From Solwaraspora sp. WMMA2065 (GTDB taxonomy: Bacteria; Actinomycetota; Actinomycetes; Mycobacteriales; Micromonosporaceae): a DNA stretch of 64,000 nt. The stretch lies in NCBI RefSeq assembly GCF_030345075.1, contig NZ_CP128361.1, positions 5,332,001 through 5,396,000 of the forward strand. The letters are read 5' to 3'. Below the pieces are notes generated by a model. That model worked only from the letters and a program-made list of their open reading frames with translations, was not told the DNA's origin and ran no database searches. Shown piece by piece: positions 18,049 to 28,089 of the stretch; position 1 is the stretch's first letter, and every line of letters starts with the position of its first letter. The translations under genes were made by a program, and so were the position numbers.

Positions 18049-18072
18049 ACCTAGTGTGATGATCGACTAGGT
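18049..18072. promoter_or_regulatory. 7-bp inverted repeat, candidate operator
   Basis: ACCTAGT (18049-18055) and ACTAGGT (18066-18072) are perfect inverted arms with a 10-bp spacer, one helical turn between centres of each half-site. It lies 86 bp upstream of the DoxX start and about 150 bp upstream of the divergent STAS gene. Confidence 0.45.
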
Positions 18073-18224
18073 TGTGCGCTACCCCGGGTCGGGGGTCTCC
18101 CGGTCTGTCCCCAGCAGGCAGGCGGCGTCGCGTAGGCTGGGCGCTTCGAGCAGCCCAACTCCGCCGCGCGGGCCCACGGGCGCCACCGCAGGTCGGAGTC
18201 GCGACCCGCCAGACGGAGACCAGC

Positions 18225-18590
18225 ATGCACGAGATCCGGGTGCCCTCACCCGAAGCCGGGCACTGCGTCATCGAAGCCTCCGGTGAGCTGGACATGACCG
18301 CCACCGGAGAGCTCAGCGCCGCTGTCCGCGTGGTCGACCGGCAGCAGGCGACCTGGATCGTCGTCGACCTGGACGCCGTCACCCTGATCGATTCGAGTGC
18401 GGTCAAGGAGCTGGTCGACGCGCACCACGCGGCCGCCGGTCAGGGCCAGATCCTGATCGTCCGCAACCCGCAGCCGATCGTCGCCCGGGTGCTGCGGGTG
18501 ACCGGAGTCGCGCCGCTGCTGGGAATCGCGCCGCAGGACCACGCGGGAACCGTCTACGGTGGTAGACCAGACAACGGGAACCACGGGTGA
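18225..18590 (+). CDS. STAS-domain anti-sigma factor antagonist
   Basis: 121 aa, one STAS domain. CVIEASGELDMTATGEL is the N-terminal strand-helix and VTLIDSSAVKELVDAH holds the serine (DSS) normally phosphorylated by the cognate anti-sigma kinase. Unphosphorylated antagonists bind the anti-sigma factor and free the sigma factor. GGAG lies seven bases before the ATG. The stop overlaps the next gene's GTG by 4 bp (GTGA), so the two proteins are made together. Confidence 0.9.
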   Translation: MHEIRVPSPEAGHCVIEASGELDMTATGELSAAVRVVDRQQATWIVVDLDAVTLIDSSAVKELVDAHHAAAGQGQILIVRNPQPIVARVLRVTGVAPLLGIAPQDHAGTVYGGRPDNGNHG

Positions 18591-19333
18591 ACACCCTCAC
18601 CTGGCTGGTGGTGCGCGACTTCGCCAGTGGCGTCACCCGGGTCCGGCTGACTGGCGCGTTGACCGACACTGAACTGGTCCGGCTCGCCCCGGTGCTGCGC
18701 CGCTGCCTCCTGGAAGAGCCGTTGGCGCTGCTCGTCGAGCTGGACGAGGTGACCGTGGCCAGCCCGATCGGACTGCGGGTCTTCGCCATCGTCCAGGGCG
18801 GCGACGCCAGCCACCGTCCGGTGGTGCACCTGTGCGCCCGGCCAGACTCACCCACCGGTCGGCTCGCCAGGCACAGCATCAGCGGTCTGGTGAGCGTGCA
18901 GGACAGCGTGATCGACGCCACCAAACTGGTCGAATCAGCACCGAGGTCCCCGTACCGCTGGCACGAGTACCTGCCCCCACACCCGCGCTCACCGGGAGAG
19001 GCCCGTCGGCTGATCGGCGGAGCCTGCCGCTCGTGGCAGCTGACCACGCTGGTCGACGAGGCGATGGTGATCGGTTCCGAGCTGGTCAGCAACGCGGTCG
19101 AACACGCCGGCACCGAGCTGGACGTCACCACCACCCGGCAGGCCGGAGCGATCCGGATCAGCGTCCGCGACCGCGCTGTCGAGCTGCCCCGACCGGCCAC
19201 CGGGCCCCGGCCCGGGCCGGCACCCGGCCGTGGTCGAGGGCTGGCCATCATCGAGGCGCTCGCCAGCGACTGGGGGTACGCCGGATTCGCCGACGGCAAG
19301 ACCGTCTGGGCGGCGCTGCGGCTGCCCGACTGA
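18587..19333 (+). CDS. STAS / HATPase fusion (RsbW-like anti-sigma kinase)
   Basis: 248 aa. The N-terminal ~105 residues read as a STAS domain (VRLTGALTDTELVRLAPVLR, VELDEVTVASPIGLRVF). The C-terminal ~120 residues are an HATPase_c domain of the RsbW type, with the N-box VIGSELVSNAVEHAG and the late GRGRGLAIIEALASDWGY. This joins antagonist-like and kinase-like parts in one chain. It is coupled to the upstream STAS protein, its likely substrate. No sigma factor gene is adjacent, so the controlled sigma is unknown. Confidence 0.85.
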   Translation: MNTLTWLVVRDFASGVTRVRLTGALTDTELVRLAPVLRRCLLEEPLALLVELDEVTVASPIGLRVFAIVQGGDASHRPVVHLCARPDSPTGRLARHSISGLVSVQDSVIDATKLVESAPRSPYRWHEYLPPHPRSPGEARRLIGGACRSWQLTTLVDEAMVIGSELVSNAVEHAGTELDVTTTRQAGAIRISVRDRAVELPRPATGPRPGPAPGRGRGLAIIEALASDWGYAGFADGKTVWAALRLPD

Positions 19334-19418
19334 GTCGGGCCGGTGCGGATCGGGACGGTGTTAGTCGGGCCGGGCAGCGGGTACCCGACCTCAAACGGTC
19401 ACACCTGTGGAGGTCACG

Positions 19419-19826
19419 ATGACGCAAGCAACCGAGATGCTGGAAACCTATCCGCTCGATCTGGGACACGTCGACCAGCGGGCACTCGCCGACTGCATCG
19501 ATGCCTGCTTCGACTGCGCTCAGGCCTGCACCGCCTGCGCCGATGCGTGCCTGAGCGAGGACATGGTCGCCGAACTGGTCAAGTGCATCCGCACCAACCT
19601 CGACTGCGCCGACATCTGTGCCACCACTGGCCGGGTGCTCTCCCGACACACCGGCTACGACGCGAACACCACCCGGGTGATGCTGCAGGCATGCATCCAG
19701 GCGTGCCGTTCGTGCGGCGAGGAGTGCCAGGCACACGCCAGCGAGCACGAGCACTGCCAGGTCTGCGCCGAAGCCTGCCGCCGGTGCGAGCAGGCCTGCC
19801 GGGACCTGACGGCCGCACTCGGCTGA
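19419..19826 (+). CDS. Csp-type four-helix-bundle copper-binding protein (DUF326)
   Basis: 135 aa, very rich in cysteine in CxxxC and CxxC spacing along helices: CIDACFDCAQACTACADAC, CIRTNLDCADIC, CIQACRSCGEEC, CQVCAEACRRCEQAC. This is the signature of copper storage proteins (Csp), which line a helix-bundle core with cysteines that hold many Cu(I) ions. No signal peptide is seen, so it is the cytosolic type. GGAGG lies five bases before the ATG. It stands alone after the STAS-kinase gene. Confidence 0.9.
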   Translation: MTQATEMLETYPLDLGHVDQRALADCIDACFDCAQACTACADACLSEDMVAELVKCIRTNLDCADICATTGRVLSRHTGYDANTTRVMLQACIQACRSCGEECQAHASEHEHCQVCAEACRRCEQACRDLTAALG

Positions 19827-19865
19827 GCCCGGCTCCGGGCCCGGCACGGCCCGCCGGGCGGGCGG

Positions 19866-21533
19866 TCAGATCCGGGCCAGCGCGGACCGCAGCGGGTCGA
19901 GCCCGAGTACGCCCAGGTTCAGTGCTGCCTGATGGAACTCCTTGAGGTTGAAGGCGGCACCCTTGCGGGCCTGGGCGTCGGCTCGGGCCTGCAGCCAGAT
20001 CCGCTCCCCGACCTTGTACGCCGCCGCCTGCCCCGGCCATCCGAGATAACGGTCCAGTTCGAACCGGAGAATCTCGTCCGGCAGTTGGCAGTGCGCCCGC
20101 AGGAACTGCCACGCCAGCTCCGGAGTCCACCGCTCGCCGGGATGGAAGTTGAACGAGTTCGGCGGGATGGTCAACTGCAGGTGCAGGCCGATGTCCACGA
20201 TCACCCGGGCCGCCCGCAGCGCCTGCCCGTCCAGCATGCCGAGCCGGTCACCGGGGTCGGCCAGGTAGCCCAGCTCGTCCATCAGCCGTTCCGCGTACAG
20301 CGCCCAGCCTTCGCTGTGCCCGGAACACCAGCAGAGCAGCCGCTGCCAGCGGTTGAGCAGATCGGCACGGACCTGCGTCTGACCGATCTGCAGATGATGT
20401 CCGGGCACCCCTTCGTGGTAGACGGTGGTCACCTCCCGCCAGGTCGAGAACTCGGTCAGCCCGTGCGGCACCGCCCACCACATCCGGCCCGGTCGGGAGA
20501 AGTCCTCACTCGGCCCGGTGTAGTAGATGCCGCCGTCACTGGTCGGTGCGAGGCAGCACTCGATCCGCCGGATCTGCTGCGGAATGTCGAAATGGGAGCC
20601 GTGCAGCTCCTCAATGGCCCTGTCGGCCAACGCCTGCATCCAGTCGCGGAACGCCTCACCACCGGCGATGGTCCGCGCCGGGTCGGCGTCCAGGGCGCGT
20701 ACCGCGTCGTCGATGCTGGCGCCGCGCCCGGCGATCTCGGCGGCGACCCGGCGCATCTCCTGCTCGATGCGATCCAACTCGAAGAAGCCCCAGGCGTACG
20801 TCTCGTCCAGGTCGATCCGCGCGCCCAGAAAGTACTGGGAGGCGAGCTCGTAGCGGTCCCGTCCGGCGGCCTCGGTGTCCCGCCCCAACGGGGCCAGCTC
20901 GGTACGCAGGAACCGGCCGAACGCGATGGTCGCCGCGGTGGCCGCCGAGGCCGCGCGGCGCAGGTCCGCGGTGAGGGTGGCCGGAGCGGACAGCCGGCCG
21001 ACCAGGGCGTGGAAGAAGTCGTCCGCTTCCGGGTCGGTCCAGACGTCACACTGGTCGGCGACCTTGAGCATCTGCGCCCGGGGTGCCACGTGCCCGGCCC
21101 GGGCCGCGTCCAGCAGGGTGACCCGTACCTGGTCCAGAGCCTGTGGATAATTGTCCAGCCGGGCGGCGATGTTGGCCATCGCATCGGTGCCCTCGGTCGG
21201 CATCAGGTCGAAGACCTGGCGCAGATGGTGCAGACCGCTGGTGATGACGCTCAGCTCGCTGGTCTCCTCGCCCGCCTCGTAGCGGGCCAGCTCCAGGCCG
21301 AGCCGCTCCGCCATCGCGTCCCGGGCCACCCGCTCGGCCTCCGACTCCGGATCAGCGACATCGAGCTGCCGCAACGTGTCGCGGGTCAGGGCGGCGCGTT
21401 CGGCATACCCGTCCGGCGACAGGTCGTCGAGCTGGTCGTCGTGCCCGTCGACGCCGATGTAGGTGGCTCCGATCGGATTCAGCCGCGCCCACCGCTCGAC
21501 AAAGCTGTTGCTGATGTCATCCACACGTCCCAT
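19866..21533 (-). CDS. DUF885-family metallopeptidase
   Basis: 555 aa. The diagnostic motif is VYHEGVPGHHLQIGQTQ, where HE and the HH pair would bind a metal. The start region ISNSFVERWARLNPIGATYIGV and the end with YLGWPGQAAAYKVGERIWLQ and FHQAALNLGVLGLDPL also fit DUF885, whose members are thought to be Zn-dependent carboxypeptidases. No signal peptide is present, so it is likely cytoplasmic. The ATG at 21533 is chosen from conservation; it lies 60 bp from the divergent exporter gene. Confidence 0.85.
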   Translation of the reverse strand: MGRVDDISNSFVERWARLNPIGATYIGVDGHDDQLDDLSPDGYAERAALTRDTLRQLDVADPESEAERVARDAMAERLGLELARYEAGEETSELSVITSGLHHLRQVFDLMPTEGTDAMANIAARLDNYPQALDQVRVTLLDAARAGHVAPRAQMLKVADQCDVWTDPEADDFFHALVGRLSAPATLTADLRRAASAATAATIAFGRFLRTELAPLGRDTEAAGRDRYELASQYFLGARIDLDETYAWGFFELDRIEQEMRRVAAEIAGRGASIDDAVRALDADPARTIAGGEAFRDWMQALADRAIEELHGSHFDIPQQIRRIECCLAPTSDGGIYYTGPSEDFSRPGRMWWAVPHGLTEFSTWREVTTVYHEGVPGHHLQIGQTQVRADLLNRWQRLLCWCSGHSEGWALYAERLMDELGYLADPGDRLGMLDGQALRAARVIVDIGLHLQLTIPPNSFNFHPGERWTPELAWQFLRAHCQLPDEILRFELDRYLGWPGQAAAYKVGERIWLQARADAQARKGAAFNLKEFHQAALNLGVLGLDPLRSALARI

Positions 21534-21592
21534 GCTGATGACCCTACGCGGCAGGTCGGCGGGGCCGGCGCATCCGAAAGGGGGGAACGGGA

Positions 21593-22777
21593 ATGCAGGA
21601 ACCCGGTTCGGCCGGCCCACCACCCGGTCCCCGGCTCGCCAGCTGGCTGCCCGGCTTCCTGCTGCTCGCCGGCATCTGGGGCACCAGTTTCCTGCTGATC
21701 AAGATCGGGGTCGCCGAGCTGCATCCGATCCACGTGACCCTGGCCCGGGTCGCCGCCGGTGCGCTCACCCTGCTGATCGTGTTGCCACTGGTTGGCGACC
21801 GGCTGCCCCGGGATCCGTGGCTGTGGCTGCACCAGTGCGTTGTCGCGGCGGTCGGGGTCGCCCTGCCGTTCACCCTCATCGGGTACGGGGAGCAGCGGAT
21901 CCCGTCGCTGCTCGCCGGCATCTGGAACGCCACCACCCCGCTGATCGCCCTGCCGTTGGCGGCGCTGGTGTTCCGCACCGAGGCAATGACGGCCCGCCGG
22001 CTGGCCGGCACCGGGTTGGGCTTCGTCGGCGTGCTGGTGGTGCTCGGGGTCTGGCAGGGCGTCGGCGGGGGGCAGTTCGCCGGGCAGTTGATGTGTCTCG
22101 GCGCGGCCGCCTGCTACGGCGCGACGATCCCGTACCAGAAGCGGTTCGTTGCCGGCCGGTCGGACAGCGGCGTCGCGCTCGCCGCGACCCAGCTGATCCT
22201 GGCCACCGGCCAGTTGGCCGTCGTCGCACCGATCGTCGCCGGGGCCCCGCCGACACCGACCCGGCTCTCTCCGGCGGTGATCGTGAGCGTGCTGATTCTT
22301 GGGGCGGTCGGCACCGGCCTGGCCTTCGTGATCCACATGCGCAACATCCGGCTGGTCGGGGCCAGTACGGCGGCCACCGTCACCTATGTCGTGCCGGTCG
22401 TCGCGGTCGCCGCAGGGGTGTCGGTCCTCGGCGAGCGGCTGGTCTGGCACCAGCCGGTCGGGGCGCTGATCGTGCTGGCCGGGGTGGCCCTTGCACAGGG
22501 CACCGGGCTGCCCCGACCGGCCCGCTCCGGTCCGCTGCCCGGCGGCACGGTCCCGGACAGCGGCCCGCTGCTGTCCGGCGGCCCGCTGCCGGACAGCGGT
22601 TCAGTGATGGGCGGCGGCCCAGTCGACCAGTCGCCGGGCCGACCAGGTGTTGACCACCCGGTCGGCATCGACACCGCAGAGCGCGGCCCGGGCGCACCCG
22701 AACCGCTGCCAGTCGAGCTGACCCGGCGCGTGGGCGTCGGTGTCGATGGCGAACAGGCAGCCGGTCTCGACCGCTAG
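21593..22777 (+). CDS. EamA/DMT-family exporter with an unusual C-terminal tail
   Basis: 394 aa. About ten hydrophobic segments run from FLLLAGIWGTSFLLIKIGVA to LIVLAGVALAQGTGL (residue about 305), the two-EamA-repeat layout of drug/metabolite transporters; LLAGIWNATTPLIALPLAAL is typical. Substrate unknown. After the last membrane segment come about 90 hydrophilic residues with a repeated GPL-P-DSG pattern. The last 177 bp lie antisense to the end of the PHP gene, so the tail may be a recent read-through extension. The SD is GGGGGGAACGGG before the ATG. Confidence 0.85.
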   Translation: MQEPGSAGPPPGPRLASWLPGFLLLAGIWGTSFLLIKIGVAELHPIHVTLARVAAGALTLLIVLPLVGDRLPRDPWLWLHQCVVAAVGVALPFTLIGYGEQRIPSLLAGIWNATTPLIALPLAALVFRTEAMTARRLAGTGLGFVGVLVVLGVWQGVGGGQFAGQLMCLGAAACYGATIPYQKRFVAGRSDSGVALAATQLILATGQLAVVAPIVAGAPPTPTRLSPAVIVSVLILGAVGTGLAFVIHMRNIRLVGASTAATVTYVVPVVAVAAGVSVLGERLVWHQPVGALIVLAGVALAQGTGLPRPARSGPLPGGTVPDSGPLLSGGPLPDSGSVMGGGPVDQSPGRPGVDHPVGIDTAERGPGAPEPLPVELTRRVGVGVDGEQAAGLDR

Positions 22778-23686
22778 CCGGATCAGCCGCTTCGGCGGGT
22801 CCTGCCGCTCCGGCCGGGAGTTGATCTCGACGGCCTTGCCGTGCTCGGCGCAGGCGGCAAAGACCGCTTCGGCGTCGAAGTCACTCGGCGGCCGGGACCG
22901 CCGTCGGTGGCCGCGGTCGCCGGGTCCGGTCACCCCCGGCGGCCGCGACGTCACCATCCGACCGGTGCAGTGACCGAGGATGTCCAGCCGAGGGTTGGTG
23001 ACCGCGGTCAGCATCCGCCGGGTCATCCGCGCCCGGTCGTCACGCAGATTGGCGTGCACCGAGCCGACCACCACGTCGAGCCGGTCGAGCAGTTCGTCGG
23101 ACTGGTCGAGGGAGCCGTCCGGCAGGATGTCCACCTCGATGCCGGTCAGGATCCGGAACCCCTCCGGCAGGGCGGCGTTGAGCGCCGCGACGTGGTCGAG
23201 TTGGCGCCGCAGACGGGCGGCAGTCAACCCGCGGGCGACCGTGAGCCGGGGCGAATGATCGGTCAGCACCAGGTACTCGTGGCCCAGCTCGACCGCGGCC
23301 AACGCCATCTCCTCGATCGGCGAACCGCCGTCGGACCAGTCCGAGTGGGTGTGGCAGTCGCCGCGCAGCGCGGCGCGCAGTGCCGCCGCCGCCTCGTCCA
23401 GGTCGGTGCCCTCGGTAGCCAGCAGCCGGCGCAGATAGACCGGCTCCTCGCCGGCCAGCGACTCGGCCACACACCGGGCAGTCACCTCGCCTACCCCGGC
23501 GAGCTCGGTCAACGTGCCGGCATCAGCCCGCTGCGACAACTCGGCGGCGGGCAGTCCGGCCAGTGCCGTGGCGGCGGACCGGAACGCGCGTACCCGGTAG
23601 GTCGCCTCGTTGGCCCGCTCCAGCAGGAAAGCGATCCGACGAAGGTCGACGATCGGGTCCCGGGCATTGCTCACACCGGTCACCAT
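22601..23686 (-). CDS. PHP-domain phosphoesterase with N-terminal helix-hairpin-helix
   Basis: 361 aa. Residues about 1-100 resemble the DNA polymerase X / HhH region (ANEATYRVRAFRSAATAL, LAGVGEVTARCVAESL). From about 108 a PHP domain follows: GDCHTHSDWSDGGSPIEEMA, VLTDHSP, GIEVDILPDGSLD, VVGSVH, ILGHCTG, EINSRPERQDPP and AIDTDAHAPGQLDW, which supply the metal-binding His/Asp/Glu set. The polymerase palm is absent, so it is a stand-alone phosphoesterase, possibly a histidinol-phosphatase or DNA-repair type. Its 3' end overlaps the exporter gene tail to tail. Confidence 0.85.
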   Translation of the reverse strand: MVTGVSNARDPIVDLRRIAFLLERANEATYRVRAFRSAATALAGLPAAELSQRADAGTLTELAGVGEVTARCVAESLAGEEPVYLRRLLATEGTDLDEAAAALRAALRGDCHTHSDWSDGGSPIEEMALAAVELGHEYLVLTDHSPRLTVARGLTAARLRRQLDHVAALNAALPEGFRILTGIEVDILPDGSLDQSDELLDRLDVVVGSVHANLRDDRARMTRRMLTAVTNPRLDILGHCTGRMVTSRPPGVTGPGDRGHRRRSRPPSDFDAEAVFAACAEHGKAVEINSRPERQDPPKRLIRLAVETGCLFAIDTDAHAPGQLDWQRFGCARAALCGVDADRVVNTWSARRLVDWAAAHH

Positions 23687-23737
23687 AGGCCCCTTCGGCG
23701 GTACTGTCGCCCGGCCGGAGCCGACTAAGGTCGTCGC

Positions 23738-24727
23738 ATGCGGACCATCGACTGGGTCGACGACGCCATCGAGATCATCGACCAGACCGCGTTGCCCGAC
23801 CGGACCACCGTACTACGGCTGTCCACCGTCGAGACGGTGGTCGACGCGATCCGGTCCCTGGCGGTTCGCGGCGCGCCGGCGCTCGGCGTGGCCGGTGCCC
23901 TCGGGGTGGCGCTGGCCGCGCGGCTGCACCACGACGAGCCGCAACGACTGGCCGACGCCGTCGAACGGCTGCGTACCGCCCGGCCGACCGCGGTCAACCT
24001 CGCCCGGGGCGTCGACCGGGCGGCGGCCCGGCTCGCGGAGAGCCCGTCGGCCGTACTCGCCGAAGCGGTGGCCCTGCGCGACGAGGAGGAGGCGGCGTCG
24101 GTGGCGATGGCCCGGCTCGGGGCCGACCTGCTCGGGCAGCTCTGTCCGCCCCGGTGCCGGCTGCTGACCCACTGCAACACCGGTGCGCTGGCCACGGTCA
24201 CCGGAGGAACCGCGCTCGGGGTCGTCGTCGAACTGCACCGGCGCGGCGGGCTGGAGTCGGTGATCGCCAGTGAGACCCGGCCGCTGCTGCAGGGTGCCCG
24301 GCTGACCGCCTGGGAACTCGACCGGGCCGGGGTCGACTTCCGGGTCGCCGTCGACGGGGCCGGGCCGTTCCTGATGGCCCGTGGCCTGGTCGACGCGGTC
24401 GTCGTGGGCGCCGACCGGATCTGCGCGAACGGCGACACGATCAACAAGATCGGCACGTACGCCCATGCGCTCGGCGCCCGCCGGGCCGGGCTGCCGTTCG
24501 TGGTGGTCGCTCCCGAATCGACGGTGGATCCGGCGACCGCCACCGGCGCACAGGTCGAAATCGAGGACCGGGGGTCCGCCGAGGTGGTCAGTTTCGTCGC
24601 GACCCGGACCACGCCGGCCGGGGCCGGCGCGGTCAATCCCGCCTTCGACGTGACGCCCGCCGACCTGGTGACCGCCGTCGTCACCGACCGCCGGGTGATC
24701 CGGCTGGACCGGGGCGAACAGGTCTGA
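23738..24727 (+). CDS. mtnA: S-methyl-5-thioribose-1-phosphate isomerase
   Basis: 329 aa, the usual size. Motifs include IRSLAVRGAPALGVAGA, LLTHCNTGALATVTGGTALG (with the active-site Cys), SETRPLLQGARLTAWEL and VVVGADRICANGDTINKIGTYAHA (with the catalytic Asp). It converts methylthioribose-1-phosphate to methylthioribulose-1-phosphate in the methionine salvage pathway. No other salvage gene is adjacent. It is divergent from the PHP gene across 51 bp. Confidence 0.93.
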   Translation: MRTIDWVDDAIEIIDQTALPDRTTVLRLSTVETVVDAIRSLAVRGAPALGVAGALGVALAARLHHDEPQRLADAVERLRTARPTAVNLARGVDRAAARLAESPSAVLAEAVALRDEEEAASVAMARLGADLLGQLCPPRCRLLTHCNTGALATVTGGTALGVVVELHRRGGLESVIASETRPLLQGARLTAWELDRAGVDFRVAVDGAGPFLMARGLVDAVVVGADRICANGDTINKIGTYAHALGARRAGLPFVVVAPESTVDPATATGAQVEIEDRGSAEVVSFVATRTTPAGAGAVNPAFDVTPADLVTAVVTDRRVIRLDRGEQV

Positions 24728-24765
24728 GCCGCCGGCAGACAGTTCGGCCCACCGTCGGCCGGTCT

Positions 24766-24826
24766 GCCCGGGTCAGTCGACCAGCCGACCAGCCAGCCCG
24801 GGTCAGTTAGCCCGGGTCAGTCGACC
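24766..24826. repeat. Threefold GCCCGGGTCAGT repeat between mtnA and tyrA
   Basis: GCCCGGGTCAGT begins at 24766, 24796 and 24810. The first and third copies extend to GCCCGGGTCAGTCGACC. The third copy includes the last codons and stop of tyrA. This looks like local duplication of the tyrA 3' end. Confidence 0.8.
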
Positions 24827-25833
24827 GGTGCCGGCCGGACCGCTGTCACGGTACGCCGGTCGTCGGCCACGGCGGTGACCCAACCGCCGGCCCGCCCCAG
24901 CCGCAGCAGCGCGTCCGGCCGGGCCGGCAGCTCCAGCGGCCGGCCCGGCTGTGGTGGCCAGCCTCCCCGTGCCGAACTGCCCGGGGTCAGCCACGGCACC
25001 AGAGCCTGCACCGGGTCTTCCGCGTCCAGCGCCGCCCGGGCCGCCGTCAGGGTGGACAGCACCTCGTCCAGGCCGGCCCGGACCGCCCCGGCGTTGCCGC
25101 CGCACATCGCCGCGACCAGCTCCGGCCGGCTGGCCGCCACCCGGGTGCCGTCCCGGAACGACCCCGCCGCCAACGACCAGGCGAGCGGGTCGGTCACCGC
25201 GCTGGCGGCCAGCGCGGTCGCGAGCAGATGCGGTACGTGACTGATCGCCGCGACGGCCCGATCGTGCTCCTCGGCGGTGGCCGGTACCACCCGGGCACCC
25301 AGCCCGGTCACCGCTGTCGCGATGGTCAGCCAGTCGTCGACCGAGGTCACCGGCGGTTCCAGGCATAGCACCCAGGCGCAGCCGGTGAACAGCTCCGGGT
25401 CGGCGGAGGTGAACCCGGAAGTCTCCCGACCAGCCATCGGATGGCCGCCGACGAACCCGGCGGTCCGGTCGTGCTGGCGGTGCAGACGCCGGTCGACCAG
25501 CCGCCGCACCGGTTCCTTGACCGAGGTGACGTCGGTGACCAGCCCGGAGTAGCCGACCGCGGCGATCTCGTCGAGCACCGGACCCACCGCCGGCAGCGGC
25601 ACCGCCAACAGCACCAGATCGGCGTCGGCCACCGTGTCCCGTACCGTCGGGGCGACCTGCCAGCGCGCGTCGGGTGCGGCCCGCGCGGCGGCGGTACGCG
25701 CGGTGGCCCGGGTCGCAGGATCGGCGTCGTACCCGAAAACCCGGTGTCCGGCGGCGGCGAACGCGCGCAGCGCCGAGCCGCCGATCAGCCCCAGCCCGAT
25801 CACCGCCACTCGCACGCGGTGACTCTGCCACAT
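24817..25833 (-). CDS. tyrA: Prephenate dehydrogenase
   Basis: 338 aa. The NAD-binding start is VAVIGLGLIGGSALRAF, followed by FGYDADPAT. Catalytic-region motifs are LLAVPLPAVG, VTDVTSVKEPV, FVGGHPMAGRETSGF (the histidine typical of prephenate dehydrogenases), EEHDRAVAAISHVPHLLA and AAGSFRDGTRVAASRPEL. It oxidatively decarboxylates prephenate to 4-hydroxyphenylpyruvate for tyrosine. The last part, after residue ~290, is a short regulatory-looking tail. I chose the ATG at 25833, just ahead of the Rossmann fold. Confidence 0.92.
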   Translation of the reverse strand: MWQSHRVRVAVIGLGLIGGSALRAFAAAGHRVFGYDADPATRATARTAAARAAPDARWQVAPTVRDTVADADLVLLAVPLPAVGPVLDEIAAVGYSGLVTDVTSVKEPVRRLVDRRLHRQHDRTAGFVGGHPMAGRETSGFTSADPELFTGCAWVLCLEPPVTSVDDWLTIATAVTGLGARVVPATAEEHDRAVAAISHVPHLLATALAASAVTDPLAWSLAAGSFRDGTRVAASRPELVAAMCGGNAGAVRAGLDEVLSTLTAARAALDAEDPVQALVPWLTPGSSARGGWPPQPGRPLELPARPDALLRLGRAGGWVTAVADDRRTVTAVRPAPVD

Positions 25834-25933
25834 CGAGCCAGGGCGCGGTCGGGCAGCCGCCGTCGGTACGCTGACTTGGCACGGTGGCGGACCGACGCGA
25901 GCCGCCGCCCCGGCCGCAGGAGGGAGGGACGAG

Positions 25934-26401
25934 ATGCCGGACCGGCCGATCGAATGGCCGTCACCCGCACCGACCAGCCCGCCGGGCTGGCCCGGTGCGC
26001 CGGCCGGCTGGCACCCGCCGGTGGCCGGCTGGGGTTCACCACGTGGGCAGCACCCGTACCCGCCGGGGATGTTTCCGGCCATGCCCGCACAGCCACCGGC
26101 CCCGCCCCGGCCGACCTACCGGGAGCCGCACCCGGTACGCCCGGGAGCCGTCGCACTCGGGGCGCTGGCCACCGCGCTGTGGCTGCTGCTGACCGGCCTG
26201 ATCGGCCAGGACCTGCGCGGGTACGCCCTGTCGACGCTGCTCTGCGGCGTGCTGGCCTGGACCGTCGCGATCCTGCTCGCCCGGGTCGGCGACCGGGGCG
26301 TGGCGACCGGCATCGCGCTCGCCATGTCGGCCGGCTGGAGCATCACAACTGTGGCGCTCGCCACACACTGGGCGGCGACCGGCGACTGGCCACTGTGGTG
26401 A
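25934..26401 (+). CDS. Proline-rich small membrane protein
   Basis: 155 aa. The first ~75 residues are rich in Pro, Gly and Trp (PTSPPGWPGAPAGWHPP), an N-terminal cytoplasmic tail type common in actinobacteria. Three or four hydrophobic segments follow (VALGALATALWLLLTGLIG, LSTLLCGVLAWTVAILLA, IALAMSAGWSITTVALA). AGGAGGGAGG lies upstream of the ATG. No function is recognised. It is divergent from tyrA. Confidence 0.75.
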   Translation: MPDRPIEWPSPAPTSPPGWPGAPAGWHPPVAGWGSPRGQHPYPPGMFPAMPAQPPAPPRPTYREPHPVRPGAVALGALATALWLLLTGLIGQDLRGYALSTLLCGVLAWTVAILLARVGDRGVATGIALAMSAGWSITTVALATHWAATGDWPLW

Positions 26402-26460
26402 CCAGCGGGGGGCGAATTCCGGGCTTGACGAACGCGGCGACGGTCGGCACGCTCGGCGGC

Positions 26461-26625
26461 ATGGCCAACACCGGGCACCGGCTCGATCCCGAGCGGAATC
26501 GACGCCGACTGCAGATCCTCGCCGAGCTTGCCGGCGCCAAGCTCGGCCGCGAACGGGTCCGGCCCCGCAAGGTCCGTGGGCAGCAGTTGCGCGAGTTGAT
26601 CGCGGCCCGCCGACTGGTCAACTGA
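26461..26625 (+). CDS. Small basic hypothetical protein
   Basis: 54 aa from the ATG at 26461, strongly basic (DPERNRRRLQILAEL, RERVRPRKVRGQQLREL). An in-frame GTG at 26398 overlaps the previous stop (GTGA) and would give 75 aa; no SD favours either start. It may be a nucleic-acid-binding peptide. Its stop codon lies in the first copy of a 17-bp tandem repeat. Confidence 0.5.
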   Translation: MANTGHRLDPERNRRRLQILAELAGAKLGRERVRPRKVRGQQLRELIAARRLVN

Positions 26626-26666
26626 CCGAACGCCTCAGCTGACCGAACGCCTCAGCTGACCGGACG
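26622..26666. repeat. 17-bp tandem repeat
   Basis: CTGACCGAACGCCTCAG occurs at 26622-26638 and 26639-26655, followed by a partial third copy CTGACCGGACG. It begins at the stop codon of the small basic protein gene. Confidence 0.85.
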
Positions 26667-26835
26667 TCGACGCGCTGTCGCGCACCCGTCCCTGCCGGTC
26701 AGTGACTGTTCGGGGCGTTGTGGGGTCAACGACCCACCTGAGCCGATACCGTCAATCTGACGACAGAATCGGCGGTCACCGACGGCGGCGCGGATGCCGC
26801 ACCGCCCGGTGACCGCAGGGACCATTGGGGGGACC

Positions 26836-28048
<1,213 letters not shown>

Positions 28049-28089
28049 GCCGGGCGGCCCGCCGGTATCGTCGGCCGATCCCGGTGGCG

